A DNA stretch of 6,829 nt, taken from NCBI GenBank assembly GCA_017885385.1, contig JAFNGF010000301.1:1-6829 (forward strand), written 5' to 3'. Below are positions 1 through 5,520 of the stretch, piece by piece; positions within the stretch are counted from its first letter, which is position 1, and every line of letters starts with the position of its first letter. Source of the DNA: Planctomycetota bacterium (lineage in GTDB: Bacteria; Planctomycetota; Phycisphaerae; Sedimentisphaerales; Anaerobacaceae). The notes beneath the pieces were generated by a model that was given only the letters and a program-made list of their open reading frames with translations, ran no database searches and was not told the origin of the DNA. Both the position numbers and the translations under genes were made by a program.

Positions 1-37
1 AACTCAATAGAACCCATTTTCTACCGATATACCTCAT
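1..37 (-). CDS. Possible start of toxin gene, cut by window edge
   Basis: An ATG at 37-35 overlaps the antitoxin stop codon (ATGA, four-base overlap typical of toxin-antitoxin operons) and stays open for 12 codons to the window edge, reading MRYIGRKWVLLS. A second frame begins at ATG 47-45, better placed behind an AAAGGAA ribosome-binding-like run. It reads MQVYEVYR, which looks like the start of RelE/ParE-type toxins, but stops at TAG 23-21. Too little is visible to choose between them or to say whether the toxin is intact. Its presence is inferred mainly from the antitoxin context. Confidence 0.2.
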   Translation of the reverse strand, partial: MRYIGRKWVLLS

Positions 38-243
38 ACACTTGCATTATATTCCTTTAAGAATTCGTTTAGCTTTCTGAAATGAAGCGGCTTCTTTCTC
101 ATCTCTTGCAACGTCCTCAAGTCCTCCACATCTTCGAGGCGCTCAAGAATCTCCTGATATTCGCCAATATCGAGGATAACCGCCACCGGTTTGCTATCCC
201 GTATAACAATTTCAGGGGGCTTTCTCTTTGTCTTTACTTTCAT
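34..243 (-). CDS. Phd/YefM-type antitoxin of a type II toxin-antitoxin system
   Basis: This 69-residue protein is likely the antitoxin of a type II toxin-antitoxin pair: it would bind and neutralise a cognate toxin and, through its N-terminal half, bind operator DNA to repress its own operon. The visible signature is the Phd/YefM core at residues 11-35 (IVIRDSKPVAVILDIGEYQE), the hallmark beta-strand/helix segment of the fold. A charged helical C-terminus (about 36-69) follows, where family members wrap around the toxin. It is shorter at the N-terminus than the usual 80-90 residues, with a basic stretch (KVKTKRK) instead of the common first helix. The start is well supported: GGAG at 255-252 lies 8 bases before ATG. 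The toxin gene is expected immediately downstream on the minus strand, beyond the window edge. Family assignment is confident; the partner type (RelE, Doc or other) cannot be told. Confidence 0.75.
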   Translation of the reverse strand: MKVKTKRKPPEIVIRDSKPVAVILDIGEYQEILERLEDVEDLRTLQEMRKKPLHFRKLNEFLKEYNASV

Positions 244-314
244 ATCTTAAGCTCCAACTTTCTACTATTCGCCATACTTTTGCCTTATTTTTATAGATTT
301 GTTTGGCGCATACG

Positions 315-349
315 CATTCGACAGAGTTTGCCCTGAGCGTAGTCGAATG
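315..349. repeat. Short palindromic repeat, CTCAGGG/CGTAGTCGAA family
   Basis: CATTCGAC at 315-322 is the exact reverse complement of GTCGAATG at 342-349, giving an 8-bp stem around a 19-base centre. Bases 318-337, read on the minus strand, match 1527-1546 at 17 of 20 positions, so this is a dispersed repeat and not a chance hairpin. It lies between the antitoxin and the HNH gene. Related copies are at 1126-1143 and inside the recombinase gene (5798-5826). Confidence 0.7.
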
Positions 350-454
350 GGCTCACCAGAGGATTATACGATTTTGCAGACAATTTGCAACGTTTTTCAA
401 CATTGTGCACCAGATGCATATACGGGACAAGAAATGCTCGGAATGATGGCGGGT

Positions 455-1039
455 TTAATCAGGGAAGTTCAAACTGGCGAATTGGCCGTGATATTTTTTG
501 GCGGCGCGGTCGTAAGCTTTCGCTGCCTCGATTTCGTCCTTGAATGAGCCAAGAGAAATCCGCTTGCCATTCACGCGGATGCGCGCTCGCCAGCGATTCA
601 TATCGCTTGCCCAATCCACGCCTTTGTATTTTGATCGGCTGGGCTTTCCGTCAGGGCCGGACCTGGACGGCTTGAATCCGCCAGAGGTACGGCGGGTAAA
701 TTTCCGTCTGTGCCAGACATTTTGCGTCCGGCTGGCCGGGCGGAGATTGGCCTTTCGATTATCCAGGCCATCGTGATTTATATGGTCGCAATACAGCCCC
801 GGCGGCACGTCAATAACCAGGTTGTGCATCTGCAAATTTCTTCGCGGCTCTTTTTTGCCGTTGGTGAGCGAGTGAACGGCGTAAAAGGTATGGACGCTCT
901 GGTGGGCGTGCCATTTATACGTACGCAAGCGCTCGTAGTCCTCCGGATCAACGATGGCGAATTTGCCCAGCGTCAGCGGTATCCGGCGGAACGGATAGCC
1001 GTAGCGAATCCGCCGATATAATAGCACCAGAAAGAGCAA
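455..1039 (-). CDS. HNH endonuclease with C-terminal AP2 domain
   Basis: Likely a DNA endonuclease of the homing/free-standing HNH class, cutting DNA with a metal-dependent HNH site and using an AP2 domain to grip its target. In the 194-residue reading, residues 18-48 hold the segment PLTLGKFAIVDPEDYERL common before the nuclease in this family. Residues 71-100 hold the HNH core (MHNLVIDVPPG, then DHINHDGLDNRKANLR with D85, H86, N94 and N98). Residues 137-192 hold an AP2 domain (YKGVDW, WRARI, the EAAKAYDRAAKKYHG helix, LNFP end). A Ser/Arg/Gly-rich linker (113-136) joins them. The start is uncertain: TTG at 1039 is the first conventional start, yet the frame is open back to TAA 1183-1181, and the upstream peptide IPRRLEKPLLF reads like real protein. 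GTG at 1027 is another option. No strong ribosome-binding site is visible. It is a stand-alone gene flanked by repeats, consistent with a mobile or selfish gene; family assignment is firm, activity and target unknown. Confidence 0.85.
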   Translation of the reverse strand: MLFLVLLYRRIRYGYPFRRIPLTLGKFAIVDPEDYERLRTYKWHAHQSVHTFYAVHSLTNGKKEPRRNLQMHNLVIDVPPGLYCDHINHDGLDNRKANLRPASRTQNVWHRRKFTRRTSGGFKPSRSGPDGKPSRSKYKGVDWASDMNRWRARIRVNGKRISLGSFKDEIEAAKAYDRAAKKYHGQFASLNFPD

Positions 1040-1106
1040 GGGCTTTTCCAGCCGTCTCGGAATGTTGAAGCGGACTTCGATGATGTGCCCCCTTCCGAAA
1101 GGAAGA

Positions 1107-1166
1107 AGAGATTGCTTCGCTTCCCCTTCGGCTGCGCTCAGGGCTGAAGGCTTATTCGCAATGACA
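1107..1166. repeat. Dispersed repeat, partial copy (TCGCAATGACA-ended family)
   Basis: The block begins with GATTGCTTCG and ends with TCGCAATGACA. Both motifs recur in the same order at 1577-1609, so this is a second, differently centred copy of that element. Its centre carries CTTCGGCTGCGCTCAGGG (1126-1143), which matches 1516-1533 at 15 of 18 positions. The repeat lies just upstream of the HNH gene and is translated in the open frame that extends beyond that gene's start. Confidence 0.6.
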
Positions 1167-1350
1167 CGCAGTATCCGATGTTACAGACCACTACAAGTGG
1201 CCTTCCATAATTGGCTGGATCTGCGCGTTTTATGCGAAAAATCATGGACTGGCAATCAGAGCCGGAAGCGTAAACGCCCTGCTGCAAAGGAGTTAAAAAA
1301 ATTCGAAAAATTTCGATTTTTGGTTTGCGCTATCAGCACTTTTGATTGAA

Positions 1351-1388
1351 AAACCACAGATTACGCAGATTGACACGGACTGACACGG
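1351..1388. repeat. CCACAGATTA-type dispersed repeat
   Basis: AACCACAGATTACGCAGATT followed by two GACACGGA-like units (GACACGGAC, GACACGGAA). The first part is the reverse complement of the TAATCTGTGGTT units at 5575-5622 upstream of the recombinase gene, placing the two blocks in one family in opposite orientations. No promoter or gene function is evident. Confidence 0.6.
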
Positions 1389-1454
1389 AAAGAATTTGGG
1401 CAAAACAGGATATATGGGCAAGAGAATTCCAATAGCAAATAGTCAACAGAAAAT

Positions 1455-1642
1455 GTAACCGTTCACAGGGTAACATATCGGATTTTGGCCATTTTTGGTC
1501 ATTGCGAGCGAGGCCCTTCGATTGCACTCAGGGTAAACTCCGCCGAGCGCGGCAATCTCAGCACTACGAGACCTTAGGATTGCTTCGGCCTAACGGCCTC
1601 GCAATGACATAAAAACGCTGATTTATCGCTGTGAACGGTTAC
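1455..1642. mobile_element. Possible MITE-like element with nested inverted repeats
   Basis: GTAACCGTTCACAG at 1455-1468 is the perfect 14-base reverse complement of CTGTGAACGGTTAC at 1629-1642, bounding a 188-bp segment without coding capacity. Inside is a second inverted repeat (1498-1508/1598-1608). Short size, terminal inverted repeats and no transposase fit a miniature inverted-repeat element. No clear target-site duplication is visible outside the ends (AAAAT versus GATTA), so mobility is inferred. The element ends 38 bases beyond the transporter stop codon, so it could also fold in that gene's 3' transcript. Confidence 0.5.
1498..1608. repeat. Inner inverted-repeat element (GTCATTGCGAG ends)
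   Basis: GTCATTGCGAG at 1498-1508 and CTCGCAATGAC at 1598-1608 are perfect 11-base inverted repeats. Similar blocks ending in TCGCAATGACA are widespread in several environmental bacterial lineages (recalled knowledge). A partial relative sits at 1107-1166. The left inner part carries a CTCAGGG-family segment (1516-1546), suggesting one repeat inserted into, or built from, another. Confidence 0.65.
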
Positions 1643-1679
1643 GATTATGGTGTGCGTGGCACGCCGTACCTGCGTTGAC

Positions 1680-3380
1680 TTATCGCCTCAAGGTAGCTTT
1701 TGGCTCAACTTCCGCCCATTGCAGGCCGCCGATGACCGCCTGGGCGATATTACTGAGGTGGTCGCCCATCTTCTCAACGTTGTCAACTAAATCAATAAAT
1801 ATCAGCCCTGCTTCAGCCGAGCAGGTTCCATCGGTCATGCGTTGAACATGGCTGCGGCGAAAAACAACCTGCATTTTGTTCAGACTGTCCTCGTTGACCA
1901 GAGCCAATCGGGCGGCAGCGGTATCGTTATTCTCCAGAGCTGTTATGATATAACCGAACATCTGGGACGCCTCTTTTCTCAGCTGCTCGGCCTCGGCAAG
2001 AGCTAAGCTGGTGAAGGAAAGTTTCTGCTCGATCTTTCGTTGGGCAATTTCGACGATATTGACGGCGTGGTCGCCGATCCGCTCGAGGTCGTTGACCGCG
2101 TGCAAAAGAACCGGCAATTCGATGGATACCTCTTCCGATAAGCGTCTGCTTGACAGCGCTGAAAGATAAGATGTGATTTCAAACTGTAGTGAATCCACAA
2201 CATCCTCTATTTCTTTGACCGAATCGAGTTTTCTTCTGTCGTCCTCTATTATCCCCTCGATTGACTGGCTGAACGCTCTGTTTGCGGTCTTTGCCATGTG
2301 GACAATTTCGCGCTTGGCCTGCGCCAGCGCTATTTCGGGCGTATCGAGAAGGTGCTTCTCAAGCACCACCGGCGCCATCGCCACCTCACTGGATCTTTTT
2401 GGCACTAACTTAATCGCCAGTTTTTCCAGTAAGCCCGACATGGGCAAGAATATGCCCGAATTAACTACATTAAACATCGTGTGGCCAAGAGCGATTTCTG
2501 ATGCAATAGTAGTGGCTCCAAGCTCCCAGGGAGAAATCATCGCAATAAAAGCACGATACCAACCAAGAGAAACGAATGGATAAACGATGACCGAGCCAAG
2601 GACATTGAACATCGTGTGCGCCCAGGCGGCGCGCCTGGCGTTTCGATTTGCCTGCAATGCCGCAAGCTGGGCGGTGATTGTGGTACCAATATTTGCCCCT
2701 AAAACAAACGGCATCGCAACATTAAACGCCGTTTCCCAGTTGCTGCCGAACGCCCCGTCCATTGCCAGTAGCTGCACAATAGCAATAGATGCAGAGCTGC
2801 TCTGAACAAGGATTGTTATCACTATCCCAGCCAGAAGGGCCAGCAGCGGCTTATTGCCAAGAGAAATAAGAAGCTCTTGAACGCCCTGGCTTTTCTCCAA
2901 TGGGCGGAACGCGTCTTTCATAATGCCAATGCCGAGAAACAGGATGCCAAATCCAAGTATTATTTGGCCAAGGCTCTTTGTCCTTCGCGATCTGCCCCCA
3001 ATGTGCAGGAAAAATCCCACGCCCACGGCCGGCATCGCATACAGTGTGATATCAAGGTTGAGGCCTGATATTGACACAATCCAGGCTGTTACCGTGGTCC
3101 CCACGTTTGCGCCAATAATCACGCCTATTGCCTGTCTGAGCGTAAGCATGCCGGCGTTTACAAGGCCAATTGCCATTACGGTAGTGGCTCCGCTGGCTTG
3201 GATTATGGCAGTAACTCCTGCGCCGACCAAAAACGCCGTAATGGGTTTACTTGTCGTCGATTCAAGAATGTTCTTGAGTTTAGGGCCTGCTATCCTTTTT
3301 AGTCCTTCCGACATCAACACCATGCCGAATAGGAAAAGGCCCAACCCCCCGATTACGCCGAAGATCATTTCTCTGATCAT
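1680..3380 (-). CDS. Na/Pi cotransporter family protein with PhoU-like domain
   Basis: Inner-membrane protein of the SLC34-like Na/Pi cotransporter family (YjbB/NptA-type), expected to couple sodium movement to phosphate transport; bacterial members are associated with phosphate uptake or efflux. The transport domain shows the family's inverted duplication. Repeat one has QASGATTV (61-68) and GANVGTTVTA (90-99); repeat two has QSSSAS (193-198) and GANIGTTITA (228-237). Paired HTMFNV motifs lie at 255-260 and 300-305. Hydrophobic helices fill about residues 5-320. The C-terminal part (about 345-550) is cytoplasmic, helical and PhoU-like, with duplicated acidic motifs NDLERIGDH (430-438) and DNVEKMGDH (533-541). 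At 566 residues it is full length for the fused architecture. The first QASG replaces the more usual QSSS. ATG 3380 lies 10 bases after an in-frame TAA, with only weak purine-rich sequence before it; ATG at codon 5 is an alternative. No pst or pho genes are adjacent. Direction of transport is not determinable here. Confidence 0.93.
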   Translation of the reverse strand: MIREMIFGVIGGLGLFLFGMVLMSEGLKRIAGPKLKNILESTTSKPITAFLVGAGVTAIIQASGATTVMAIGLVNAGMLTLRQAIGVIIGANVGTTVTAWIVSISGLNLDITLYAMPAVGVGFFLHIGGRSRRTKSLGQIILGFGILFLGIGIMKDAFRPLEKSQGVQELLISLGNKPLLALLAGIVITILVQSSSASIAIVQLLAMDGAFGSNWETAFNVAMPFVLGANIGTTITAQLAALQANRNARRAAWAHTMFNVLGSVIVYPFVSLGWYRAFIAMISPWELGATTIASEIALGHTMFNVVNSGIFLPMSGLLEKLAIKLVPKRSSEVAMAPVVLEKHLLDTPEIALAQAKREIVHMAKTANRAFSQSIEGIIEDDRRKLDSVKEIEDVVDSLQFEITSYLSALSSRRLSEEVSIELPVLLHAVNDLERIGDHAVNIVEIAQRKIEQKLSFTSLALAEAEQLRKEASQMFGYIITALENNDTAAARLALVNEDSLNKMQVVFRRSHVQRMTDGTCSAEAGLIFIDLVDNVEKMGDHLSNIAQAVIGGLQWAEVEPKATLRR

Positions 3381-3430
3381 ATTGATTCTTTAGAAAACCG
3401 TCAAAGAGCAGAAAATTTTACAGAGCGGTT

Positions 3431-3459
3431 CTTTTATCCGTTTTCGCCGGATAGGTCAA
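3431..3459 (-). promoter_or_regulatory. Candidate promoter for the Na/Pi transporter gene
   Basis: On the minus strand TTGACC (3459-3454) is separated by 17 bases from TAAAAG (3436-3431), a 5/6 and 4/6 match to sigma-70 boxes at ideal spacing. It would start transcription about 45 bases before the ATG at 3380. The spacer contains a TATCCG/CGGATA inverted repeat (3435-3440/3448-3453), which could be an operator or chance. This is a consensus match only. Confidence 0.35.
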
Positions 3460-3505
3460 GGGACTTTTTCCTGATGGGCGAATTTGATCTTTATGCCGGC
3501 TCTTT

Positions 3506-3802
3506 CTATAACCCCGCGCGAAGAATCAGCGTCTTTTCGCCGTGCTCGTGGAGTTTCCAGCCCCTGTCGAGGTAAATCGCTTCCATCAGGTCCCAGATCG
3601 GCGTCTCTTGCTCGGCAAGCTCGAGCCTTTCATTCTCGATTGCGGGATCAGCAACGATACGGGGATTGGAATCGGTCTCTGCGCTGAGCAGCTCACAAAG
3701 CTCCGAGACCCTGTCCCTGACGCTTGGGCCCATCGTATACGGCATTCTACTTCTGACCTCGCCCGGCACGCCGAATATCCAGGCCGTCAAGCAAAACCTC
3801 AT
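3506..3802 (-). CDS. Small protein or gene fragment with STN/secretin-like segment
   Basis: A 98-residue reading of unknown function. Residues 47-95 (from NPRIVADPAIENERLELAEQ to GEKTLIL) resemble the short N-terminal STN/secretin-N type domain: a conserved 'v-dp-v--v-l-l-n-p' strand pattern, then TPIWDLMEAIYLDRGW like the helix before 'GL-y', then a closing beta strand. That likeness is judged by eye and is inference. No signal peptide or secretin pore domain is attached, and the frame ends right after the domain, so it may be a remnant of a longer envelope protein or the tail of a regulatory one. ATG 3802 has no clear ribosome-binding site; an internal ATG at codon 20 (3745) would give 79 residues. 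It lies upstream of the transporter gene on the same strand, separated by 125 bases containing a candidate promoter. Confidence 0.45.
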   Translation of the reverse strand: MRFCLTAWIFGVPGEVRSRMPYTMGPSVRDRVSELCELLSAETDSNPRIVADPAIENERLELAEQETPIWDLMEAIYLDRGWKLHEHGEKTLILRAGL

Positions 3803-3928
3803 TGAGCTTCTGGTCGCAATTACTGTCTATTGGGCGGTTGGCTTAGGGCTTGTCTGGGCCGTGTATCGGCTGGGCAAATTCATACTCAGATACGGCCCAT
3901 CTGCGTGACGAGCACACAGAAGATGGTG

Positions 3929-3990
3929 ACTGGATTCCCGCTCCCCGCTTCCGCGGGGACAAGTTTACCCCTGCGAAGGCAGCGGCGGCA
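3929..3990. repeat. GGATTCCCGC-type dispersed repeat with hairpin
   Basis: The block starts CTGGATTCCCGC and includes the perfect hairpin CCCCGC-TTCC-GCGGGG (3943-3948/3953-3958), then CCCCTGCGAAGGCAG. This resembles the common 'GGATTCCCGC...GCGGGAATGACA' intergenic repeats of many bacteria (recalled), in a degenerate form. There is only one copy in this window, so family membership is tentative. Confidence 0.4.
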
Positions 3991-4092
3991 GTGATCCCGC
4001 ACGACGTGACGGCAAAGGCCTACTCCATGCTGGCATTCAAGGTTTCTGTTTTTGAATATATGGGCGTATGGCTGCTTGAATTACAGTTACGG

Positions 4093-4123
4093 AAAAAACG
4101 AATCTAAAACCCTATATTAGATT
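4093..4123 (-). terminator. Possible intrinsic terminator after the unknown AT-rich gene
   Basis: On the minus strand AATCTAA (4123-4117) pairs with TTAGATT (4107-4101) across a 9-base loop and is followed, after CG, by six T (4098-4093). It begins about 45 bases after the stop of the 4169-4555 gene. The stem is perfect but AT-rich and so weak. Confidence 0.35.
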
Positions 4124-4168
4124 TGTGAGATAAAAAGTTAGGACGGTAAAAGCCAAAAGAATAATAGC

Positions 4169-4555
4169 TTAGGTATATACAATCTGTGTAACCTGATTTT
4201 TTTTGCCATACTCTTCAAGATGCTTTTTTACAATTGTTTCAGACCTTTTAGATCTGAAAAGGACAAATATATCTTTTCTTCCCTTATCTTCGATATCATA
4301 GAATCCCTCTTTTACAATGAATAATGTCTCTTTTTTATGATAGGGGATTAATCCTAAAAGCTTTTTTTCTTTTTGTTCTTGAACCATTAAATGAGGATAA
4401 CCAGCAGGAGTATCCGTTGGAGTTCCAGCGGGAGGAATTGCTCTTTCAACAGAAATCTTTCCTTCATATAAACGACAATTTTCAAGATCTTGAACTATTT
4501 TTTCAAGTACACTTCTAAGGTCTTCCCTTTGCTCTTGAGTTTGAATTGTTTTCAT
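4169..4555 (-). CDS. Protein of unknown function, lysine/glutamate-rich, AT-rich gene
   Basis: I do not recognise this 128-residue protein. It looks soluble and cytoplasmic: no signal peptide or membrane segment, and highly charged. A predicted N-terminal amphipathic helix (about 3-28, QEQREDLRSVLEKIVQDLEN) is followed by a Pro/Thr/Gly loop (residues 41-53, IPPAGTPTDTPAG). A mixed region then alternates short hydrophobic strands and basic segments (KKLLGLIPYHKKETLFIV, KDIFVLFRSKRSETIV) before a basic C-terminal helix. The start is placed at ATG 4555: GGGGG (4568-4564) lies 8 bases upstream of it but only 2 bases from the alternative in-frame ATG at 4561. Base composition is visibly more AT-rich than the neighbouring transporter and recombinase genes, suggesting a different origin. 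It follows the three-TM membrane protein gene by about 90 bases on the same strand and could be co-transcribed. It is likely a real gene because of its clear ribosome-binding site and downstream terminator-like hairpin. Confidence 0.65.
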   Translation of the reverse strand: MKTIQTQEQREDLRSVLEKIVQDLENCRLYEGKISVERAIPPAGTPTDTPAGYPHLMVQEQKEKKLLGLIPYHKKETLFIVKEGFYDIEDKGRKDIFVLFRSKRSETIVKKHLEEYGKKNQVTQIVYT

Positions 4556-4563
4556 AGCCATAT

Positions 4564-4569
4564 CCCCCT
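4564..4569 (-). promoter_or_regulatory. Ribosome-binding site that decides the start at 4555
   Basis: AGGGGG (4569-4564) is 8 bases before ATG 4555 and 2 bases before ATG 4561. Normal spacing favours the second ATG, shortening the protein by two residues relative to the longest open frame. Confidence 0.6.
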
Positions 4570-4643
4570 ATTGGATACATTCTCCTAAAAGACCCTATGC
4601 CTTATCGTGCTCAACGCTATGCTCCGGTAATCGCACTGTAGTT

Positions 4644-4991
4644 CTATCTGTTCACAACCAGATAATTCACGGCATGTGCAAGGATCCATACTGCTGTCGA
4701 ACTTATCAAAAGTATGGCAGCATACTTAATCCAATGGGCCATTGAGGCACGTAGGCCTGTCGCAGTAAGCCCGCCGCAGACCTTTATGTCGAGATACCTC
4801 ACCAAGACAAGAGCTGCTGCCGTAATCCAGAAAACTACATCAGCAGTATGAAACACCCCACCTTCGTGCTGAAAAATAAACATGATTGAAATAAAAAGGA
4901 CTAGATTGCCGAAAACCATCCAGAAGAGTCTCATTATGATGCCGAGTCCGCTGCCTTGTTTATCAGTGGCTTGGTCGTTTTGTATAGACAT
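4644..4991 (-). CDS. Small membrane protein with three predicted TM helices, function unknown
   Basis: A 115-residue integral membrane protein that I cannot assign to a named family. After a polar N-terminus (1-17) come three hydrophobic segments: about 18-40 (IIMRLFWMVFGNLVLFISI), 50-68 (ADVVFWITAAALVLVRYLDI) and 87-112 (WIKYAAILLISSTAVWILAH). The loop between the last two (RYLDIKVCGGLTATGLRASM, 65-84) is polar, Gly-rich and positively charged, probably cytoplasmic. No cysteine pairs, metal ligands or enzyme motifs stand out. The start is well supported by AGGAGA (5003-4998), with GGAG 7 bases from ATG 4991. A hairpin-rich leader and candidate promoter lie upstream. The next gene downstream on the strand is the charged soluble protein at 4169-4555, with which it may form a two-gene unit. 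Confidence is high that it is a gene, low for role. Confidence 0.75.
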   Translation of the reverse strand: MSIQNDQATDKQGSGLGIIMRLFWMVFGNLVLFISIMFIFQHEGGVFHTADVVFWITAAALVLVRYLDIKVCGGLTATGLRASMAHWIKYAAILLISSTAVWILAHAVNYLVVNR

Positions 4992-5028
4992 ATACCGTCT
5001 CCTAAAAATCGCAACAATCGATTAATTA

Positions 5029-5080
5029 GGTGGCGGCCCGACCACCCTGACATGCCTGCGAGGTCTATCCCGACCTCACA
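5029..5080 (-). promoter_or_regulatory. Two hairpins in the leader of the small membrane protein gene
   Basis: In the probable 5' leader of the 4644-4991 gene two stem-loops lie in tandem. The first pairs 5057-5065 with 5072-5080 (9-bp stem, one mismatch, 6-base loop). The second pairs GGTGG 5029-5033 with CCACC 5042-5046 (5-bp stem, 8-base loop). No T-tract follows either, so they are not typical terminators. They might influence translation or mRNA stability, or be a degenerate repeat. Confidence 0.35.
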
Positions 5081-5095
5081 CCCTTTGATGAGCTT

Positions 5096-5125
5096 ATCGT
5101 AACGGAATTGATGGGCATTTGTCAA
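5096..5125 (-). promoter_or_regulatory. Candidate promoter for the small membrane protein gene
   Basis: On the minus strand a perfect TTGACA (5125-5120) is followed after 18 bases by TACGAT (5101-5096, 4 of 6 to TATAAT). This would start transcription near 5089, leaving a leader of about 100 bases that contains both hairpins. It is a consensus match only. Confidence 0.35.
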
Positions 5126-5192
5126 AGTCCATTACATAAAATTTTCGAACCTTAGCGTAGCACCGGCGCAATATTTTGATAAGTTCGTGCTT

Positions 5193-5213
5193 AAACAAAT
5201 GCTGCTTAGCAGC
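5193..5213 (-). terminator. Possible weak terminator at the end of the 5206-5427 ORF
   Basis: GCTGC-TAA-GCAGC (5213-5201, minus strand) is a perfect 5-bp stem whose loop is the ORF's own stop codon. It is followed by ATTTGTTT. The stem is short and the T-tract interrupted, so termination is uncertain. Confidence 0.25.
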
Positions 5214-5427
5214 TATGGACGCTGTAACTGCCCGGCGGCAGATTTTTAATCGTCAAAACATCGCCATCCAAAACAGCGTTGTAATACAGGGCGTTTTTCT
5301 CCAAACGCCCTAACCGGTGGTCTTCGGGTCCGTGTACTTTGCCGTCATTCCACGCCAGAAGACCCACATTGCGGCTGATGAGCACGAATGGCGGTATCTG
5401 TGGTTTTTTGACGGGGTCCTCCGGCAT
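5206..5427 (-). CDS. Hypothetical short ORF, possibly a gene remnant
   Basis: A 73-residue reading with protein-like composition but no family I recognise. The C-terminal part (LLAWNDGKVHG, LYYNAVLDGDVLTIKNLPPG, SYSV) has the alternating pattern of beta strands ending in a 'LPPGSYSV' turn, as often seen at the end of extracellular beta-sandwich domains. No signal peptide, membrane segment or catalytic motif is present. ATG 5427 is preceded directly by an in-frame TAG and lacks a ribosome-binding site, so this may be the 3' remnant of a longer gene whose upstream part was lost. It lies 214 bases upstream of the small membrane protein gene on the same strand. I infer a real coding ancestry but doubt present function. 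Confidence 0.35.
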   Translation of the reverse strand: MPEDPVKKPQIPPFVLISRNVGLLAWNDGKVHGPEDHRLGRLEKNALYYNAVLDGDVLTIKNLPPGSYSVHSC

Positions 5428-5457
5428 CTAAACATTCACAGACAACATCCAAAGACT

Positions 5458-5479
5458 GGTATGCAGAAACCTGCATACC
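5458..5479. repeat. Perfect 9-bp palindrome with 4-base loop
   Basis: GGTATGCAG (5458-5466), AAAC, CTGCATACC (5471-5479) form a perfect hairpin in the spacer between the 5206-5427 ORF and the recombinase gene. It has no T-tract on either strand. It may be a repeat unit, an operator or an RNA hairpin; only one copy is visible here. Confidence 0.45.
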
Positions 5480-5520
5480 CTACGGACTAAAGATTGGCGC
5501 GACCGAACGCCGATATTTAT

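Larger units (their letters stand above)
1040..1679. other. Repeat-rich intergenic region
   Basis: No credible gene lies between the HNH gene and the transporter gene; short open frames on both strands translate repeat DNA. The stretch holds at least three repeat families, listed separately: the TCGCAATGACA-ended family (1107-1166 and 1498-1608), a CCACAGATTA-type copy (1351-1388) and an outer 14-bp inverted repeat (1455-1468/1629-1642). A small hairpin CTTCC-GAAA-GGAAG lies at 1092-1105, and an A/T-rich palindrome TCGAAAAATTTCGA at 1303-1316. The segment 1171-1290 shows nothing recognisable. Confidence 0.7.
3803..4168. other. Intergenic region with no convincing gene
   Basis: Between the STN-like ORF and the AT-rich gene. 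It contains a hairpin-bearing dispersed repeat (3929-3990) and a possible minus-strand terminator (4093-4123). A plus-strand frame across 3803-3906 encodes a strongly hydrophobic stretch (LIELLVAITVYWAVGLGLVW) but has no supported start, because its upstream half is the antisense of the 3506-3802 ORF. The rest (3991-4092) shows nothing recognisable. Confidence 0.6.

Noticed and set aside
299..547. Plus-strand ORF spanning the 315-349 repeat and the end of the HNH gene
   Set aside because: It runs through a palindromic repeat and the antisense of the AP2 domain; no independent support.
1062..1349. Plus-strand ORF in the repeat-rich intergenic region
   Set aside because: It translates repeat DNA, has no ribosome-binding site and shows no protein-like motif.
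2173..2583. Plus-strand ORF opposite the transporter gene
   Set aside because: Ser/Ile-rich antisense of a well-supported membrane protein gene with no motif or ribosome-binding site of its own.
2923..3393. Long plus-strand ORF opposite the 5' part of the transporter gene
   Set aside because: Pro/Ile/Thr-rich composition typical of the antisense of hydrophobic helices; the opposite strand has unmistakable Na/Pi motifs.
3666..3908. Plus-strand ORF with LIELLVAI-like prepilin motif and a hydrophobic helix
   Set aside because: Its first half is the Ser-rich antisense of the 3506-3802 ORF, the motif lacks the Gly-Phe-Thr before it, and only about 30 residues follow. The likeness to a type IV pilin N-terminus is probably chance, although the hydrophobic part lies outside the opposing ORF.
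4515..4580. Upstream 21-codon frame (ATG 4580) overlapping the start of the 4169-4555 gene
   Set aside because: AGGAGA is directly adjacent to this ATG with no spacer, so initiation there is unlikely, and the peptide is Gly/Asn-rich without features.
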